A stretch of 64,000 nt of DNA, from assembly GCF_000472865.1 (NCBI RefSeq), contig NZ_AXAP01000003.1, forward strand, positions 91,227 through 155,226, given 5' to 3'. The position numbers were made by a program, and so were the translations under genes. Below, one piece after another: positions 33,224-43,087 of the stretch; the stretch's first letter is position 1, and every line of letters begins with the position of its first letter. The notes beneath the pieces were generated by a model. It was not told where the DNA came from. It did no database searches and was given only the letters and a program-made list of their open reading frames with translations. The stretch comes from Bradyrhizobium elkanii WSM2783 (GTDB lineage: Bacteria > Pseudomonadota > Alphaproteobacteria > Rhizobiales > Xanthobacteraceae).

Positions 33224-36106
33224 TCACTCCTTCTTGCGCGGCGGGCGTGGCTCGCCCGTGGCGGGACTTGCGGGCGGCTTGGCTTCACCGCTCTTGCGGG
33301 TCGTGGAATCCTTGATGCCCTGCATGTCGCGGGCCTCGCGGATCAGGCCGGGCATCTTGGCAAGGCTGCCGCCCTCGACGCCGATGTCGGAAAGGATGGA
33401 GTCGATCAGGGGCGCCTGCACCCGGTAGCGCAGCGCGGAGTCGATCACCTCGTCGGTAGCGCTGCGCGACGAGCCATTGCCATTGCCGTTGCCGTTCAGC
33501 CCATCGACCTGGAGGATGCGGATGCCCTCGATCTTCTCCATCGGCTTGACGCTCTCGCGCACGATGCCCTCGATGCGGTCAAGCAGTTTTCGGCGGAACA
33601 GCGAGTAGCGAGCCTGATCGGTGAGCACGTTCTCGGCCTCGTTGAGCAGCCGCTGCGCTTCTGCTTCCACGGCGGCGCGCACCCGCTCGGCCTCGGCCGC
33701 GATGCGCGTCTCCTCGGCCTGCTTCTCGGCGAGCAGCACCTCCACCGTCTTGCGGCGGCGTGCGATCTCACTCTCACGCGCGGTGACGACGCGCTCGGCG
33801 GCTTCGGTGGCGCGCACCCGCGCGTCCTCGGCCGCCACCTTGGCCGCCGACTCTTCCAGAGATTTCTGATAAAGGGCGATCGCCTTCTCCATCAAAGCGG
33901 TCTCGACGTCCTTCTCGCGATTGACTTCGAGCCGCCGTAGATCGCGCTCGCGGCCGATGCGGGCCTCGTCGAGGCCGCGGTCGGAGGCAATGCGGGCCCG
34001 CTCGACCTCCTCGCGGGAGGCGATCTCGGCCTCCTGCAGCGACTGGACGCGCGCGACCTCGAGCTGCTCGATGGCGCGGCGGCGTTCGAGCCGTGCCGCC
34101 TCCAGCGCCTGCTCGCGCGAGACGTCGGTGGTTTCGACCTCCTTCCGCGCCACAATCTCCGCCTGCCTGACCTGGCGGTCGGCATCGATGCGCTCGGAGC
34201 GTTTGGCCGCAAGCGCGATCACGCGCTCCTCGTCGGCGATCTCGATCGTCTTCTTCTGGTCGATATTGAGCACCTCGCGGGTCCTGGAGGAGGCGATCCG
34301 CTCGGATTCCAGCGCAAGCTCCACCCCAATCCGCTGGCGCTCGATTGCGTCGCGCCGCTTGAGGTCGGCTGCCTCGATCGCTTCGGTGCGCGCAATCTCG
34401 AGGGCGCGCGTCTCTCGCTCGGCCTGAATGCGCTCGGCGGCAACGGCCTTCTCCTGCGCGATGCGCGCGGCCTCGATGGCCTCGCGCGAGGCGATGTCGG
34501 CTTCTTCCACGGCGCGGTTGCGCGCAATCTCCAGCGAACGGATGCGTTCTTCCTGGGCGATACGGGAGGCCTCGGTGGTTTCGCGCGCGGCGATGCCGGC
34601 GACATCAAGCGCTCGGTTGCGTTCGATCTCCAATTGCCGCGTATTCTGCTCGGCGGCGATCCGCTCGGCGGCAAGGGTGCGCTCGCGGGCAATGCGCGCG
34701 GCTTCCACGGCGCGCTGCGCTTCGATCTCGGCTTCCTGGATGGTGCGGACCTGCTGGATCTCCAGCGCGCGGGTACGTTCGTCGGAGGCGATGCGCTCGA
34801 CATTGACGGTCATGGTCTGGGTGATGCGCGCCTTCTCGGTCGCCTCCTTCGCAGCGATCTCGGCTTCCTCGACCGTGCGCGTGCGCTCGATTTCGCGGCG
34901 CCGGGTCTCTTCCTCATTGGCGATACGGGCATCGGTGACGACGCGATCCTGCTGGATGCGGGCCTTCTCGATCGCTTCGCGCGCCGCGATCTCGGCCTCC
35001 TCCACGGTGCGCATGCGCTCGATCTCACGCTGGCGCACCTCGCGCTCGGAGGCGATCCGCGCGGTGTCGACCGAGCGCTGATTGGCGATCCGGGCTTTCT
35101 CGATCTCCTCGCGGGCCAAAAGCTCCCGTTCCTCGACCGCGCGCGTACGTTCGATCTCCTTCTGCCGGGTCTCGCGTTCGGAGGCGATGCGGGCCTCCGT
35201 GATCGCCTGCTCGTTGGCGATCCGGGCCTTTTCGATCGCCTCGCGCGCGGTGATCTGGGCCTGCTCGGCCTCGGTCTCGCGCAGCGCGCGTTCGCGCGCC
35301 ACTTCGGTGCGCTGCAGGGCGCGGCGCATCTCGATGTCGCGCTCCTGTTCCAGCCGCGCGGTCTCGCTCTCGCGCTCGATCTCGAGAGCCTGCCTCTCGG
35401 CCTCCAGATTGCGGGAGCGGATCTTGATCATCGAGTCCTGCTCGATGTCGTTACGCAGTTTGCGCTTGGCCTCGATGTCCTCCATCAGGCGGGTGAGACC
35501 TTCGGCATCGAAACGGTTGGAGGGATTGAAGAACTCGAGGTCGGTCTGGTCGAGATCGGTGATCGCGACGGATTCGAGCTCGAGGCCGTTCTGGGCGAGC
35601 GCTTCGGCAGCGGCAGCCTTGACGCGGGCGACATAGTCGCCGCGCTGCTCGTGCATCTGCTCCATGGTCATTTCGGAGGCGACCGAGCGGATGGCGGAGA
35701 CGAACTTGCCGGAGAGCAGCGTATGGAGCTGTTCCGGCTCCATGGTGCGGCGGCCGAGCGTGGCGGCCGCGATCGAGACAGCTTCGCGGGTCGGCTGCAC
35801 GCGGACGTAAAAGTCCGCCTCGATATCGACGCGCATGCGGTCGCGGGTGATAACGGCGTCCTGTCTGGAGCGTACGATCCCCATCGGCAGCACGTTCATG
35901 TTGACGGGCGTGTAGTCGTGGATGAAGGGCAGCACGAAGGCGCCACCATTGATCACGACGCGTTCGCCGAGGAAGCCGGTGCGGACAAAGGACACTTCCT
36001 TCGACGAGCGGTGATAGAGCCAGTTGACGATGTAGACGATGACGACGATCGCGATGATCGCCACGATGAGCCAGAGGATCAATTCGCCGATGAGAATCCC
36101 TGACAT
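33224..36106 (-). CDS. Giant flotillin/SPFH-like protein with 44-residue repeats
   Basis: A 960-residue membrane-anchored protein. One transmembrane helix (5-30) is followed by an SPFH/Band-7 domain (33 to about 210). Then comes a very long charged coiled coil with units that start EKARI or EAARI at residues 292, 336, 380, 424, 468, 512 and 545: spacing 44 five times, then 33, both multiples of 11. This is a hendecad coil. A flotillin C-terminal part and a NGNGNGNG spacer near 870 end it. Flotillins scaffold membrane microdomains; here it may hold the transporter and hydroxylase at the membrane. About twice the usual length. Confidence 0.87.
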   Translation of the reverse strand: MSGILIGELILWLIVAIIAIVVIVYIVNWLYHRSSKEVSFVRTGFLGERVVINGGAFVLPFIHDYTPVNMNVLPMGIVRSRQDAVITRDRMRVDIEADFYVRVQPTREAVSIAAATLGRRTMEPEQLHTLLSGKFVSAIRSVASEMTMEQMHEQRGDYVARVKAAAAEALAQNGLELESVAITDLDQTDLEFFNPSNRFDAEGLTRLMEDIEAKRKLRNDIEQDSMIKIRSRNLEAERQALEIERESETARLEQERDIEMRRALQRTEVARERALRETEAEQAQITAREAIEKARIANEQAITEARIASERETRQKEIERTRAVEERELLAREEIEKARIANQRSVDTARIASEREVRQREIERMRTVEEAEIAAREAIEKARIQQDRVVTDARIANEEETRRREIERTRTVEEAEIAAKEATEKARITQTMTVNVERIASDERTRALEIQQVRTIQEAEIEAQRAVEAARIARERTLAAERIAAEQNTRQLEIERNRALDVAGIAARETTEASRIAQEERIRSLEIARNRAVEEADIASREAIEAARIAQEKAVAAERIQAERETRALEIARTEAIEAADLKRRDAIERQRIGVELALESERIASSRTREVLNIDQKKTIEIADEERVIALAAKRSERIDADRQVRQAEIVARKEVETTDVSREQALEAARLERRRAIEQLEVARVQSLQEAEIASREEVERARIASDRGLDEARIGRERDLRRLEVNREKDVETALMEKAIALYQKSLEESAAKVAAEDARVRATEAAERVVTARESEIARRRKTVEVLLAEKQAEETRIAAEAERVRAAVEAEAQRLLNEAENVLTDQARYSLFRRKLLDRIEGIVRESVKPMEKIEGIRILQVDGLNGNGNGNGSSRSATDEVIDSALRYRVQAPLIDSILSDIGVEGGSLAKMPGLIREARDMQGIKDSTTRKSGEAKPPASPATGEPRPPRKKE
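34342..35233 (-). repeat. Coding tandem repeat (132-bp units) in the flotillin-like gene
   Basis: Corresponds to residues 292-588 of the flotillin-like protein. Unit motif is EKARI..., ARIASE.ETR..EIERTR and VEEAEIAAREAI, with exact 44-residue phase for five steps and one 33-residue unit. Nucleotide copies are diverged, so recent expansion is unlikely. Confidence 0.8.
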
Positions 36107-36127
36107 CCTAACCTCCCTTGCTCGGCG

Positions 36128-36961
36128 CTACCGGGCGCCGATCGCCTTGAACTTGCGTACCTGATCCGTGAGCGCCCGCTCGACCGGCAGGCGCTCCATC
36201 GAGGAGGCGCCATAGAAGCCGTGGCATTTGCGGGTCTTCTTCATGATGAAATCGGCGTCGGCGGGGTCCGCGATCGGACCGCCATGCGCGAGCACCAGGA
36301 TGTGCGGATTGACGCTGAGGGCGGCCTCGGCCCAGGCATCGATGCGGGCCGGGCAGTCCTCGAGCTTGAGCGCGGTCTGCGCCCCGATCGAGCCGCCGGT
36401 GGTCAGGCCGAGATGGCAGACGATGATATCGGCGCCGGCAATCGCCATCGCCGCCGCTTCGGTCTCGCTGAAGACGTAAGGCGTCGTCAGCATGTCCTTG
36501 TCATGCGCCTTGGCAATCATCTCGATCTCCAGCGCATAGGACATGCCGGTTTCCTCGAGATTGGCGCGGAATATCCCATCGATCAGGCCGACGGTCGGAA
36601 AGTTCTGCACGCCGGAGAATCCAAGCGCTTTGAGCTGGTCCAGGAACAGGTCAATGTCGCGGAACGGGTCGGTGCCGTTGACGCCGGCGAGCACCGGCGT
36701 GTTGGTCACGACTGGCAGCACTTCGCCCGCCATCTCCAGCACTATTGCGTTGGCGTCGCCGTAAGGCATTAGCCCGGCGAGCGAGCCGCGGCCGGCCATG
36801 CGGTAGCGCCCGGAATTGTAGATCACGATCAGGTCGACCCCGCCGGCTTCCTCGCATTTGGCGGAAAGGCCAGTGCCGGCGCCGCCGCCGACGATCGGCT
36901 CGCCCCTGGCCGCCATGTCGCGAAACCTCTTCAACAGCGCCGCGCGTTCAAACCTGGCCAT
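36128..36961 (-). CDS. PEP-hydrolase-family TIM-barrel protein (Tm-1 C-terminal type)
   Basis: A 277-residue TIM-barrel protein of the family named phosphoenolpyruvate hydrolase-like. Signature parts: [53 protein letters not shown] and a C-terminal [12 protein letters not shown]. The same barrel forms the C-terminal half of the tomato Tm-1 protein. Its reaction is not established. It follows the ABC/Tm-1-like fusion by three bases, so bacterial forms of both Tm-1 halves are adjacent and surely co-expressed. Confidence 0.85.
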   Translation of the reverse strand: MARFERAALLKRFRDMAARGEPIVGGGAGTGLSAKCEEAGGVDLIVIYNSGRYRMAGRGSLAGLMPYGDANAIVLEMAGEVLPVVTNTPVLAGVNGTDPFRDIDLFLDQLKALGFSGVQNFPTVGLIDGIFRANLEETGMSYALEIEMIAKAHDKDMLTTPYVFSETEAAAMAIAGADIIVCHLGLTTGGSIGAQTALKLEDCPARIDAWAEAALSVNPHILVLAHGGPIADPADADFIMKKTRKCHGFYGASSMERLPVERALTDQVRKFKAIGAR

Positions 36962-36964
36962 GGG

Positions 36965-39184
36965 TCACCTCGCCACTCTCCGCCGTCCACCGGCGCGTCC
37001 GAGCAGAGGACGGAACGCGGCTACGATCGCAGCCGCAAATTCGGGATCGTTGATGTTGCGCCTGATGCGAATGAGCTGGCGGTTGCCGGTCTGGCGCACC
37101 GTCCGCTCCAGTGCGCGGAACAGCGCCGCGTCGGCGTCAGGATCCCAGAACGGCTGGCCCGACGCATCGAGCGCGGAGACGCCGCCCTCGGGCAGGAAGA
37201 AGCGCACGGGCCCATCCATCTGGTTCAGCCGTTCGCCGATCCAGCGGCCCATGCGCTCGTTCTCTTCCACTGTCGTCCGCATCAACGTGACCTGCGGGTT
37301 GTGGACGTGGAATTTGCGCCGGCGGTAGCGCTCCGGAATGGTGTCGGGCGCGCCGAAATTGACCATGTCGAGCGCGCCGACCGAACCGACATAGGGCACG
37401 CGGCTGCGGATGATCGCCCCGAAGCGATCGTCGGTGGCTGGGAAGACGCCGCCCATCAGGAGATCGCAAATCTCTGTGGTTGTCAGATCGATGACGGCGG
37501 CGAGCTGTCCGGAATCGACGAGCTTCTCCATCGAGCGGCCGCCGACGCCTGTGGCGTGGAACACCAGACACTCGAAATCGTCCTTCAACGCGGCCGCGAT
37601 CTTCTGCACCGCAGGCGTGGTCACGCCGAACATGGTGATGCCGACGGCGGGAAGACTGCTGCCGGTGTCGCGCTGGCGGGCGCTGCGCTCGTCGAGACGC
37701 GCTTTGACCATGCCGGCCAGCGCATTGGCGCCGTTGGACAGCACCGCGCGCGAGATCGAGTTGAGACCTTGGACGTCGGTCACCGAATACATCATCATGA
37801 TGTCGGCCGGCCCGACATAGGGGCCGACGTCGCCCGAGGCGACGGAGGAGATGATGATCTTGGGCACGCCGATGGGCAGGGCGCGCATCGCGGGTGCGAC
37901 CAGCGAGGCGCCGCCGGAGCCGCCGGCCGAGATGATGCCGGCGACGTTGCCCTGCCGGCGCAGCCATTTCGCGAAAGCGTCCGCCATCGCGTTGACCGAG
38001 GCGCCGCGATCGGCGCCGAACACGCCCGATCCGCCGCGGCCATGGTTCAGCGCGATCTCCTGGGCGGAGACGTCGCAGGTCGTGTGCTTGCCGCTGGTGG
38101 AGACGTCGACCAGGCGGGTGCGCAGCCCGCTTGCCGCGATGATGTCGCGGATGAAGCGGAGCTCCGGTCCCTTGGTGTCGAGCGTACCGACGACCAGCAC
38201 GGCCGGCGGGCCCGCGGTCTGCACGGTGGCCGCAGGTTCGCGTCGCTGCCGGGTGCTCTCTTCGAGCCGTGTGACGCCGGCCGAATGCGTTCGCGCGGCG
38301 GCCTCGATGCGGGCGATCGGCACCGGCTGCGACCAGCGCGTCGGCGGCGTGGGGTTGGAGATGTAGATGCGGACCGGGCCCTTGGCACGTGCAGGCTGCG
38401 GCGCGGCGTCCGGCTCGGGCTTTGCGGGGCCGGCGTCGATATCGGCTGCAACATCGCCATGGAGCCCGACGCCGAGCAGGCGCTGCTGCAACTCGCGGTC
38501 GGCGGCGAGCCGCACGGAATCGATGATGCGGTTGATGCGGCCGTTGACCATGATGGCGACGTTCTTGGAGACCGCCGTCGCCACGCCGATGTTCTGCTCG
38601 ATCACCAGCACCGACATGTCGCCGTCTTCGCCGAGCCGGACCAGCATCTCCTCGACCTGCGCGACGATCACCGGCGCCAAGCCCTCGGTTGGCTCGTCCA
38701 TGATCAACAGATGCGGATTGGTCAGCAGCGCGCGCGAGATCGCGAGCATCTGCTGCTCGCCGCCGGAGAGCTGGCTGCCGCCATGATCCTTGCGCTCGGC
38801 TAGGCGGGGGAAGGTGTCGTAGATCCGCTCGATCGTCCACGGGCCGCGGCGCATCCCGCCGGCGAGCTGCAAATGCTCGTCGACGCTGAGCGAGCGCCAC
38901 AGACGCCGGCCCTGCGGCACATAGCCGACGCCGAGCCGCGCGATCCGGGCCGGGCTCATGTGCGTGACGTCCTCGCCGCGAACGCGCACCGAGCCGCCGC
39001 TGGCTCGCACCAGGCCCATGATGGTCTTGCACAGCGTGGTCTTGCCCATGCCGTTGCGGCCGACCACCGAGAACACGCCGGAATCCAGCGTGAGGTCGAC
39101 GCCCTGCAGCGCATGCGAATGGCCGTAATAGACGTCGAGGCCTCTGACCTCCAAGGCGGGCGCGGCGCGGCGGGCATTATTCAT
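36965..39184 (-). CDS. LivF-type ABC ATPase fused to a Tm-1-like (UPF0261) domain
   Basis: A 739-residue fusion. Residues 1-240 are a LivF-type ATPase with Walker A GRNGMGKT (42-49), signature LSGGEQQ (139-145) and Walker B LLIMDEP (159-165). A Pro/Ala-rich linker (245-326) leads to a full Tm-1-like ATP-binding domain (327 to about 725): [43 protein letters not shown] and [15 protein letters not shown]. The start overlaps the LivG-type gene by eight bases. The ABC half energises uptake. Fusion to an enzyme-like domain of unknown reaction suggests that import is tied to the first processing step. Confidence 0.88.
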   Translation of the reverse strand: MNNARRAAPALEVRGLDVYYGHSHALQGVDLTLDSGVFSVVGRNGMGKTTLCKTIMGLVRASGGSVRVRGEDVTHMSPARIARLGVGYVPQGRRLWRSLSVDEHLQLAGGMRRGPWTIERIYDTFPRLAERKDHGGSQLSGGEQQMLAISRALLTNPHLLIMDEPTEGLAPVIVAQVEEMLVRLGEDGDMSVLVIEQNIGVATAVSKNVAIMVNGRINRIIDSVRLAADRELQQRLLGVGLHGDVAADIDAGPAKPEPDAAPQPARAKGPVRIYISNPTPPTRWSQPVPIARIEAAARTHSAGVTRLEESTRQRREPAATVQTAGPPAVLVVGTLDTKGPELRFIRDIIAASGLRTRLVDVSTSGKHTTCDVSAQEIALNHGRGGSGVFGADRGASVNAMADAFAKWLRRQGNVAGIISAGGSGGASLVAPAMRALPIGVPKIIISSVASGDVGPYVGPADIMMMYSVTDVQGLNSISRAVLSNGANALAGMVKARLDERSARQRDTGSSLPAVGITMFGVTTPAVQKIAAALKDDFECLVFHATGVGGRSMEKLVDSGQLAAVIDLTTTEICDLLMGGVFPATDDRFGAIIRSRVPYVGSVGALDMVNFGAPDTIPERYRRRKFHVHNPQVTLMRTTVEENERMGRWIGERLNQMDGPVRFFLPEGGVSALDASGQPFWDPDADAALFRALERTVRQTGNRQLIRIRRNINDPEFAAAIVAAFRPLLGRAGGRRRVAR

Positions 39185-39959
39185 GGCCGCCTCCGAGATA
39201 GAGCTCCTGCACTTCGGGATCGGACTCGATCTCGCGCGGCAGGCCCTCCTTGAAGATGCGGCCGTTGTGCATCATCGTGACGCTTTCGACGACGCGCAGC
39301 GCGACATCCATGTCGTGCTCGATGATGATGTAGCCGATATGCGCAGGCAACGAGGTCAGGATCTCGATCAGTTCGAGCCGTTCCGCCGGCGACAGGCCCG
39401 CCGCCGGCTCGTCGAACAGGATGAAGCGCGGCGCGCCGGCGAGTGCGAGCGCGATTTCGAGCTGGCGCTGCTGGCCATGGGCGAGCTCGGCGACGCGCTG
39501 GTCTTTCACGGCGGTGAGGTGGACCGCCTGCACCAGCGTCTCCGTCGCATGCATCAGCGCATCGTTCGCTCCCGGACGCAGGAAGGAGAAGCGTCCGCGC
39601 GAGACGCCGCGGCAGGCGAGGTAGACATTGTCCTGCACGGTGAGGCCCGGGAACAGCGCCGATATCTGGTAGGTACGGCGCAGGCCGCGGCGGATCCGCT
39701 CATAGGGCGGAAAGCGGGTGACGTCCTCGCCGAAGAAGCGGATGGTGCCGGACGAGGGCGGGAAATCGCCAGTGATGCAGTTGAACAGCGTGGTCTTGCC
39801 GGCGCCGTTGGATCCGAGCACCGCGCGCCGCTCGCCGGGGCGCACCGTCATCGTCACGTCGGTGAGTGCGGCCAGCGCACCGAACAATCGCGTCACGCCG
39901 CGCAATTCCAGCGCGGCGCCGGCGCCGACCGCGGAGAGGCGATGGGCGACGCTATCCAT
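39177..39959 (-). CDS. LivG-type ABC transporter ATPase
   Basis: A 260-residue ATPase of the branched-chain amino-acid type: [12 protein letters not shown] (Walker A), [15 protein letters not shown] in the place of the usual LSYGEQ signature, [13 protein letters not shown] (Walker B) and an IIIEHDMD switch with the family's typical spacing. It pairs with the LivF-type domain of the next gene. It overlaps the LivM-type gene by eight bases. Confidence 0.9.
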   Translation of the reverse strand: MDSVAHRLSAVGAGAALELRGVTRLFGALAALTDVTMTVRPGERRAVLGSNGAGKTTLFNCITGDFPPSSGTIRFFGEDVTRFPPYERIRRGLRRTYQISALFPGLTVQDNVYLACRGVSRGRFSFLRPGANDALMHATETLVQAVHLTAVKDQRVAELAHGQQRQLEIALALAGAPRFILFDEPAAGLSPAERLELIEILTSLPAHIGYIIIEHDMDVALRVVESVTMMHNGRIFKEGLPREIESDPEVQELYLGGGHE

Positions 39960-41022
39960 GGCGGCGTCCAGCGGTGCTGCTTGAGGTTCGTGTCTGGCGG
40001 CGGCGCCAGCGCTCCCAAAGGCCGATCACGCCATCCGACGACCAGAACACGATGGCGAGGAAGCCGAGCCCGATCAGAAGGCGGAAGCGATTGCCGTCGA
40101 GTCCGAATTTGATCAGGACATCGAGCGCGAAGGTGCGCAGGATGACGAAGATGAGCGCGCCGATGAAGGGGCCGACCGGCCGGGTGATGCCGCCGACCAC
40201 GGCGATGATCAGGATGTCGATGCAGCGTTCGACGCCGACCGAGCCGGGCGAGATCTGCCGGTAGTTCCAGACCTGCAATACGCCGCCGAGCCCGGCAATG
40301 AAGGATGCGAACGCATAGGCCGCGACGCGGTGCGCGTTGACGTTGAAGCCGAGTGCCGCCATCCGTCGGGAATTGTCGCGCACGCCTTGCAGCGCCAGCC
40401 CGAATGGGGCGCGCGCGACATATTGGACCGCGAAATAGCAGAGCGCGGCGACGGCGAGGATCAGGTAGTAGAACGGGATATCGGAGCGCCAGTCGACGCC
40501 CCAGAACTGCGGCGTGGCGACCGTGTTGATGCCGGTGTGGCCGTTGAAGATGGCCCAGTTCTGGTTGGTGAAATAGTAGAACGCCGCGCCGATCGCGAGC
40601 GTGATCATGATGGTGTAGATGCCCTCGGTCCGGACTGCGAGCGCGCCGCCGAGCGTGCCGAAGATCGTCGCCAGCACGAGCGCCATCGGCGTCGCCAGCC
40701 ACCACGGCCAGCCGAGGCTGATATTGGCGTTGCCGCTGACGCCGAACACCGCGACCATGTAGCCGGCGAAGCCCGCAATGGTGAGCTGCATCAGGCTGAC
40801 CATGCCGCCATAGCCGGCGAGGAACATCAGGCTGAGCGCGATGATGCCGAGGATCAGCGAGGTGCCGAAGATCTCGATCAGGAAGAAGCCGTTCGCGATC
40901 AGCGGCATGATCACGAGGATCAGCGCGACCAGCCAGGCAGCGGGGTTGTTGAGTTCGGGCCAGGCAGGGAACTTCGGACGTTCCACCACAGTCGCTGGTG
41001 CATGAAGCTGCGTCAACGACAT
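39952..41022 (-). CDS. LivM-type ABC transporter permease
   Basis: A 356-residue inner-membrane permease with about nine hydrophobic segments and the family loop FGLALQGVRDNSRRMAALGFNV, which couples to the ATPases, followed by a conserved AFASFIAGLGGVL. The N-terminal 25 residues are cytoplasmic. It starts one base after the LivH-type gene stop and overlaps the LivG-type gene. The system's substrate is probably a carboxylate or aromatic compound rather than a plain amino acid, given the catabolic genes around it. Confidence 0.9.
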   Translation of the reverse strand: MSLTQLHAPATVVERPKFPAWPELNNPAAWLVALILVIMPLIANGFFLIEIFGTSLILGIIALSLMFLAGYGGMVSLMQLTIAGFAGYMVAVFGVSGNANISLGWPWWLATPMALVLATIFGTLGGALAVRTEGIYTIMITLAIGAAFYYFTNQNWAIFNGHTGINTVATPQFWGVDWRSDIPFYYLILAVAALCYFAVQYVARAPFGLALQGVRDNSRRMAALGFNVNAHRVAAYAFASFIAGLGGVLQVWNYRQISPGSVGVERCIDILIIAVVGGITRPVGPFIGALIFVILRTFALDVLIKFGLDGNRFRLLIGLGFLAIVFWSSDGVIGLWERWRRRQTRTSSSTAGRRHG

Positions 41023-41023
41023 G

Positions 41024-42034
41024 TCATCGCCTCGCCAGCAGGCCCTGCGGCCGCAGCGCCAGGACCAGGACCATGATCAGGAAGGTCACGACGATGGCGT
41101 AGGTCGGGATGTAGACGGAGCCGAGCTGCTCGGCGAGGCCGATGATGACAGCGCCGAGCGCTGCGCCCGGGATCGATCCCATGCCGCCGACGATCACGAC
41201 CACGAGCGAGGCGAGCAGGAAGCGCGTATCCTCGCCCGGCGAGATCGACTGGAAGGTGCCGCCGACCACGCCGGCAATGCCGGCAAGTCCAGCGCCGAGC
41301 GCGAACACCAGCACGAACACGGCCTGGATCTGGACGCCTGTCGCGGCCAATATGTCGCGATCATCGACTCCCGCCCGCACGATCATGCCGATCCGCGTGC
41401 GGTTCAGCGCCAGCCACATCGCGATGCCGATCGCGACGGAAGCGGCGAAGATCGCGAGCCGCACCATCGGATATTGCAGATAGACCGGCTCGCCGGAGGA
41501 TTTGACCGCGGTGATGAACGGAAGCTGCACCGGGCCGATCAGCCAGCTCGGCGTCGGGATCTGGTAGAAATCGCCGCCGAACACCCACAGCATCAAATCC
41601 GCGAACACGATCGCAAGCCCGATCGTCACCATGGTTTGCCGCAGGTCCTGCCCCTCCATGCGGCGGAACACCAGGATCTGCAGGAGCACGCCGACGAGGC
41701 CGACCGCGAGGAAAGCAACGGCGAAGCTCAATATCCAGGAGCCGGTCCAGGCGCTGATGGCGTAGCCGACATAGCCGCCGAACAGGTAGAGCGAGCCATG
41801 CGCGAGGTTGACGTTGCGCATCAAGCCGAAGATCAGCGTGAAGCCGCTCGCCACCAGGAAATAAAGCCCGCCGAGCGTGATGCCGTTGAAGATGGCGTTG
41901 AGGAAGACGCGCTTGCGGCCGATCGCCTGCTCCAGGCCCGGCGGCCAGACCGCGAAGACCAGCCACAGCAGGAGCGCGACCGCGATGATCGCGATCAGCG
42001 CCCATGCCGGATGGCGTTCGATGAACCGTGCCAT
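41024..42034 (-). CDS. LivH-type ABC transporter permease
   Basis: A 336-residue permease with about eight membrane helices and the LivH hallmarks GLMRNVNLAHGSLYLFGGY, and TRIGMIVRAGVDDRDILAATG (coupling loop). The frame stays open to 42052, but the ATG at 42034 (MARFIER) has GAGGG upstream and is chosen. First structural gene after the AraC-type regulator, about 100 bases apart, so a promoter for the long operon may sit at 42,035-42,135. Confidence 0.9.
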   Translation of the reverse strand: MARFIERHPAWALIAIIAVALLLWLVFAVWPPGLEQAIGRKRVFLNAIFNGITLGGLYFLVASGFTLIFGLMRNVNLAHGSLYLFGGYVGYAISAWTGSWILSFAVAFLAVGLVGVLLQILVFRRMEGQDLRQTMVTIGLAIVFADLMLWVFGGDFYQIPTPSWLIGPVQLPFITAVKSSGEPVYLQYPMVRLAIFAASVAIGIAMWLALNRTRIGMIVRAGVDDRDILAATGVQIQAVFVLVFALGAGLAGIAGVVGGTFQSISPGEDTRFLLASLVVVIVGGMGSIPGAALGAVIIGLAEQLGSVYIPTYAIVVTFLIMVLVLALRPQGLLARR

Positions 42035-42135
42035 CGACGTGCGTTCCCTCAAGGCTCGCGATCGTCTTTTTCGGATCGCGTTGTCCGCATCCTAGTGCGG
42101 GCCGAGCGGGCGGATTTGACCGGGAGTATCTTTTA

Positions 42136-42963
42136 TCAGGGGCGCAGCACCTTGGCGGCGCGGCGGTAGTCGGTCGGGGCCATGCCGACATTGGCGGCGA
42201 AGAAGCGGGTGAAGCCGCTTTGCGAGGAGAAGCCGAGATCGTAGCCGATATCGGCGATCGGCGCTTCGGTGGCGACCAGCGCGTCCAGCGCCTGCTCCAT
42301 CATCACCGTATTGCGATAGAGGTGCGGCGTGACGCCGGTCTGGGTGCGGAACAAGCGATAGAAGTGCGGCCGCGACAGGCCGGAGGCGCGGGCGATCGAA
42401 TCCAATTCGATCTCGGCGCCGGGGCTTTCGGACAATAGTTTGACGGATTTGCGGATGCGAAAATCGGTGATCGCCGCAGTCGTGCGAATTTCCTGCCGGG
42501 CTTCGGTTTGCCGCCAGCTTTCCTCGTAGCTGAGATCGATCAGGCGCCGCAATTCGCCATCGAGGCTCTTGAGCGAGGGGGCACCGCACACAAGCGCCGC
42601 GGTGTGGCGGATCAGCCGGTCGAGCGTGTCGCTGCGCTTGAAATGAGTGCGGCCGAAGCGCAGGCCCTGCGTGCACGGCGTGTCGGGCGCAAACCATTCC
42701 GCGTTGACATAAAGCACGAAGAAGATCGCGCCCCTGTCCATGTCCGCCGGCAGGAAGTTGTGCGGCTCCCACGGGTTGACTGCGACGACGGAATCCTCGG
42801 TGAGGAGCCGGCGCTGATCGCAGACGTCGATCTGCGCCGGTGTGCCGCCGACATGGAAGATCAGATGTCCTTCGCGGTGCGCATGCACGTTGAAGGGACG
42901 GTTCAACTGATAGACCGTCGCGCGACCGAACCGGCCGTGGAAGACGGCAAGCGCTTTGCTCAT
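42136..42963 (-). CDS. AraC-family transcriptional regulator
   Basis: A 275-residue regulator with an N-terminal cupin-type sensor (HAHREGHLIFHVGG, VNPWEPHNFLPAD) and a C-terminal double helix-turn-helix (IARASGLSRPHFYRLFRTQTG and DIGYDLGFSSQSGFTRFFAAN). GGGAGGG precedes the ATG at 42963. It lies between the solute-binding protein gene and the permease genes on the same strand, and is the obvious candidate to control the long operon in response to its substrate. Confidence 0.88.
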   Translation of the reverse strand: MSKALAVFHGRFGRATVYQLNRPFNVHAHREGHLIFHVGGTPAQIDVCDQRRLLTEDSVVAVNPWEPHNFLPADMDRGAIFFVLYVNAEWFAPDTPCTQGLRFGRTHFKRSDTLDRLIRHTAALVCGAPSLKSLDGELRRLIDLSYEESWRQTEARQEIRTTAAITDFRIRKSVKLLSESPGAEIELDSIARASGLSRPHFYRLFRTQTGVTPHLYRNTVMMEQALDALVATEAPIADIGYDLGFSSQSGFTRFFAANVGMAPTDYRRAAKVLRP

Positions 42964-43087
42964 GCCCTCCCTCCCGCGGGATGTTCTTGTCTTTTGCAAC
43001 CAGCGTTCAACATCCGGGAAGAGAACGCAAGCGCAACGACGCCTCGCTCCCGTCGCCGACGGTCAGTTCGCACCTGCAAAAATTAGG

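Noticed and set aside
34342..35233. Regular 132-bp repeats considered as a CRISPR-like or satellite array
   Set aside because: The repeats are coding, diverged at the DNA level and in phase with an 11-residue coiled-coil period. No spacers and no cas genes occur.
34634..36103. Plus-strand frame of 489 codons opposite the flotillin-like gene
   Set aside because: Antisense shadow of the repetitive coiled-coil gene; it only mirrors its codon pattern and has no ribosome-binding site or domain.
37137..39032. Long minus-strand frame of 631 codons in the ABC/Tm-1-like gene
   Set aside because: It is a shadow in another frame of the fusion gene at 36965-39184. Its composition is extremely Arg/His-rich and it has no domain; such long shadow frames are normal at this GC content.
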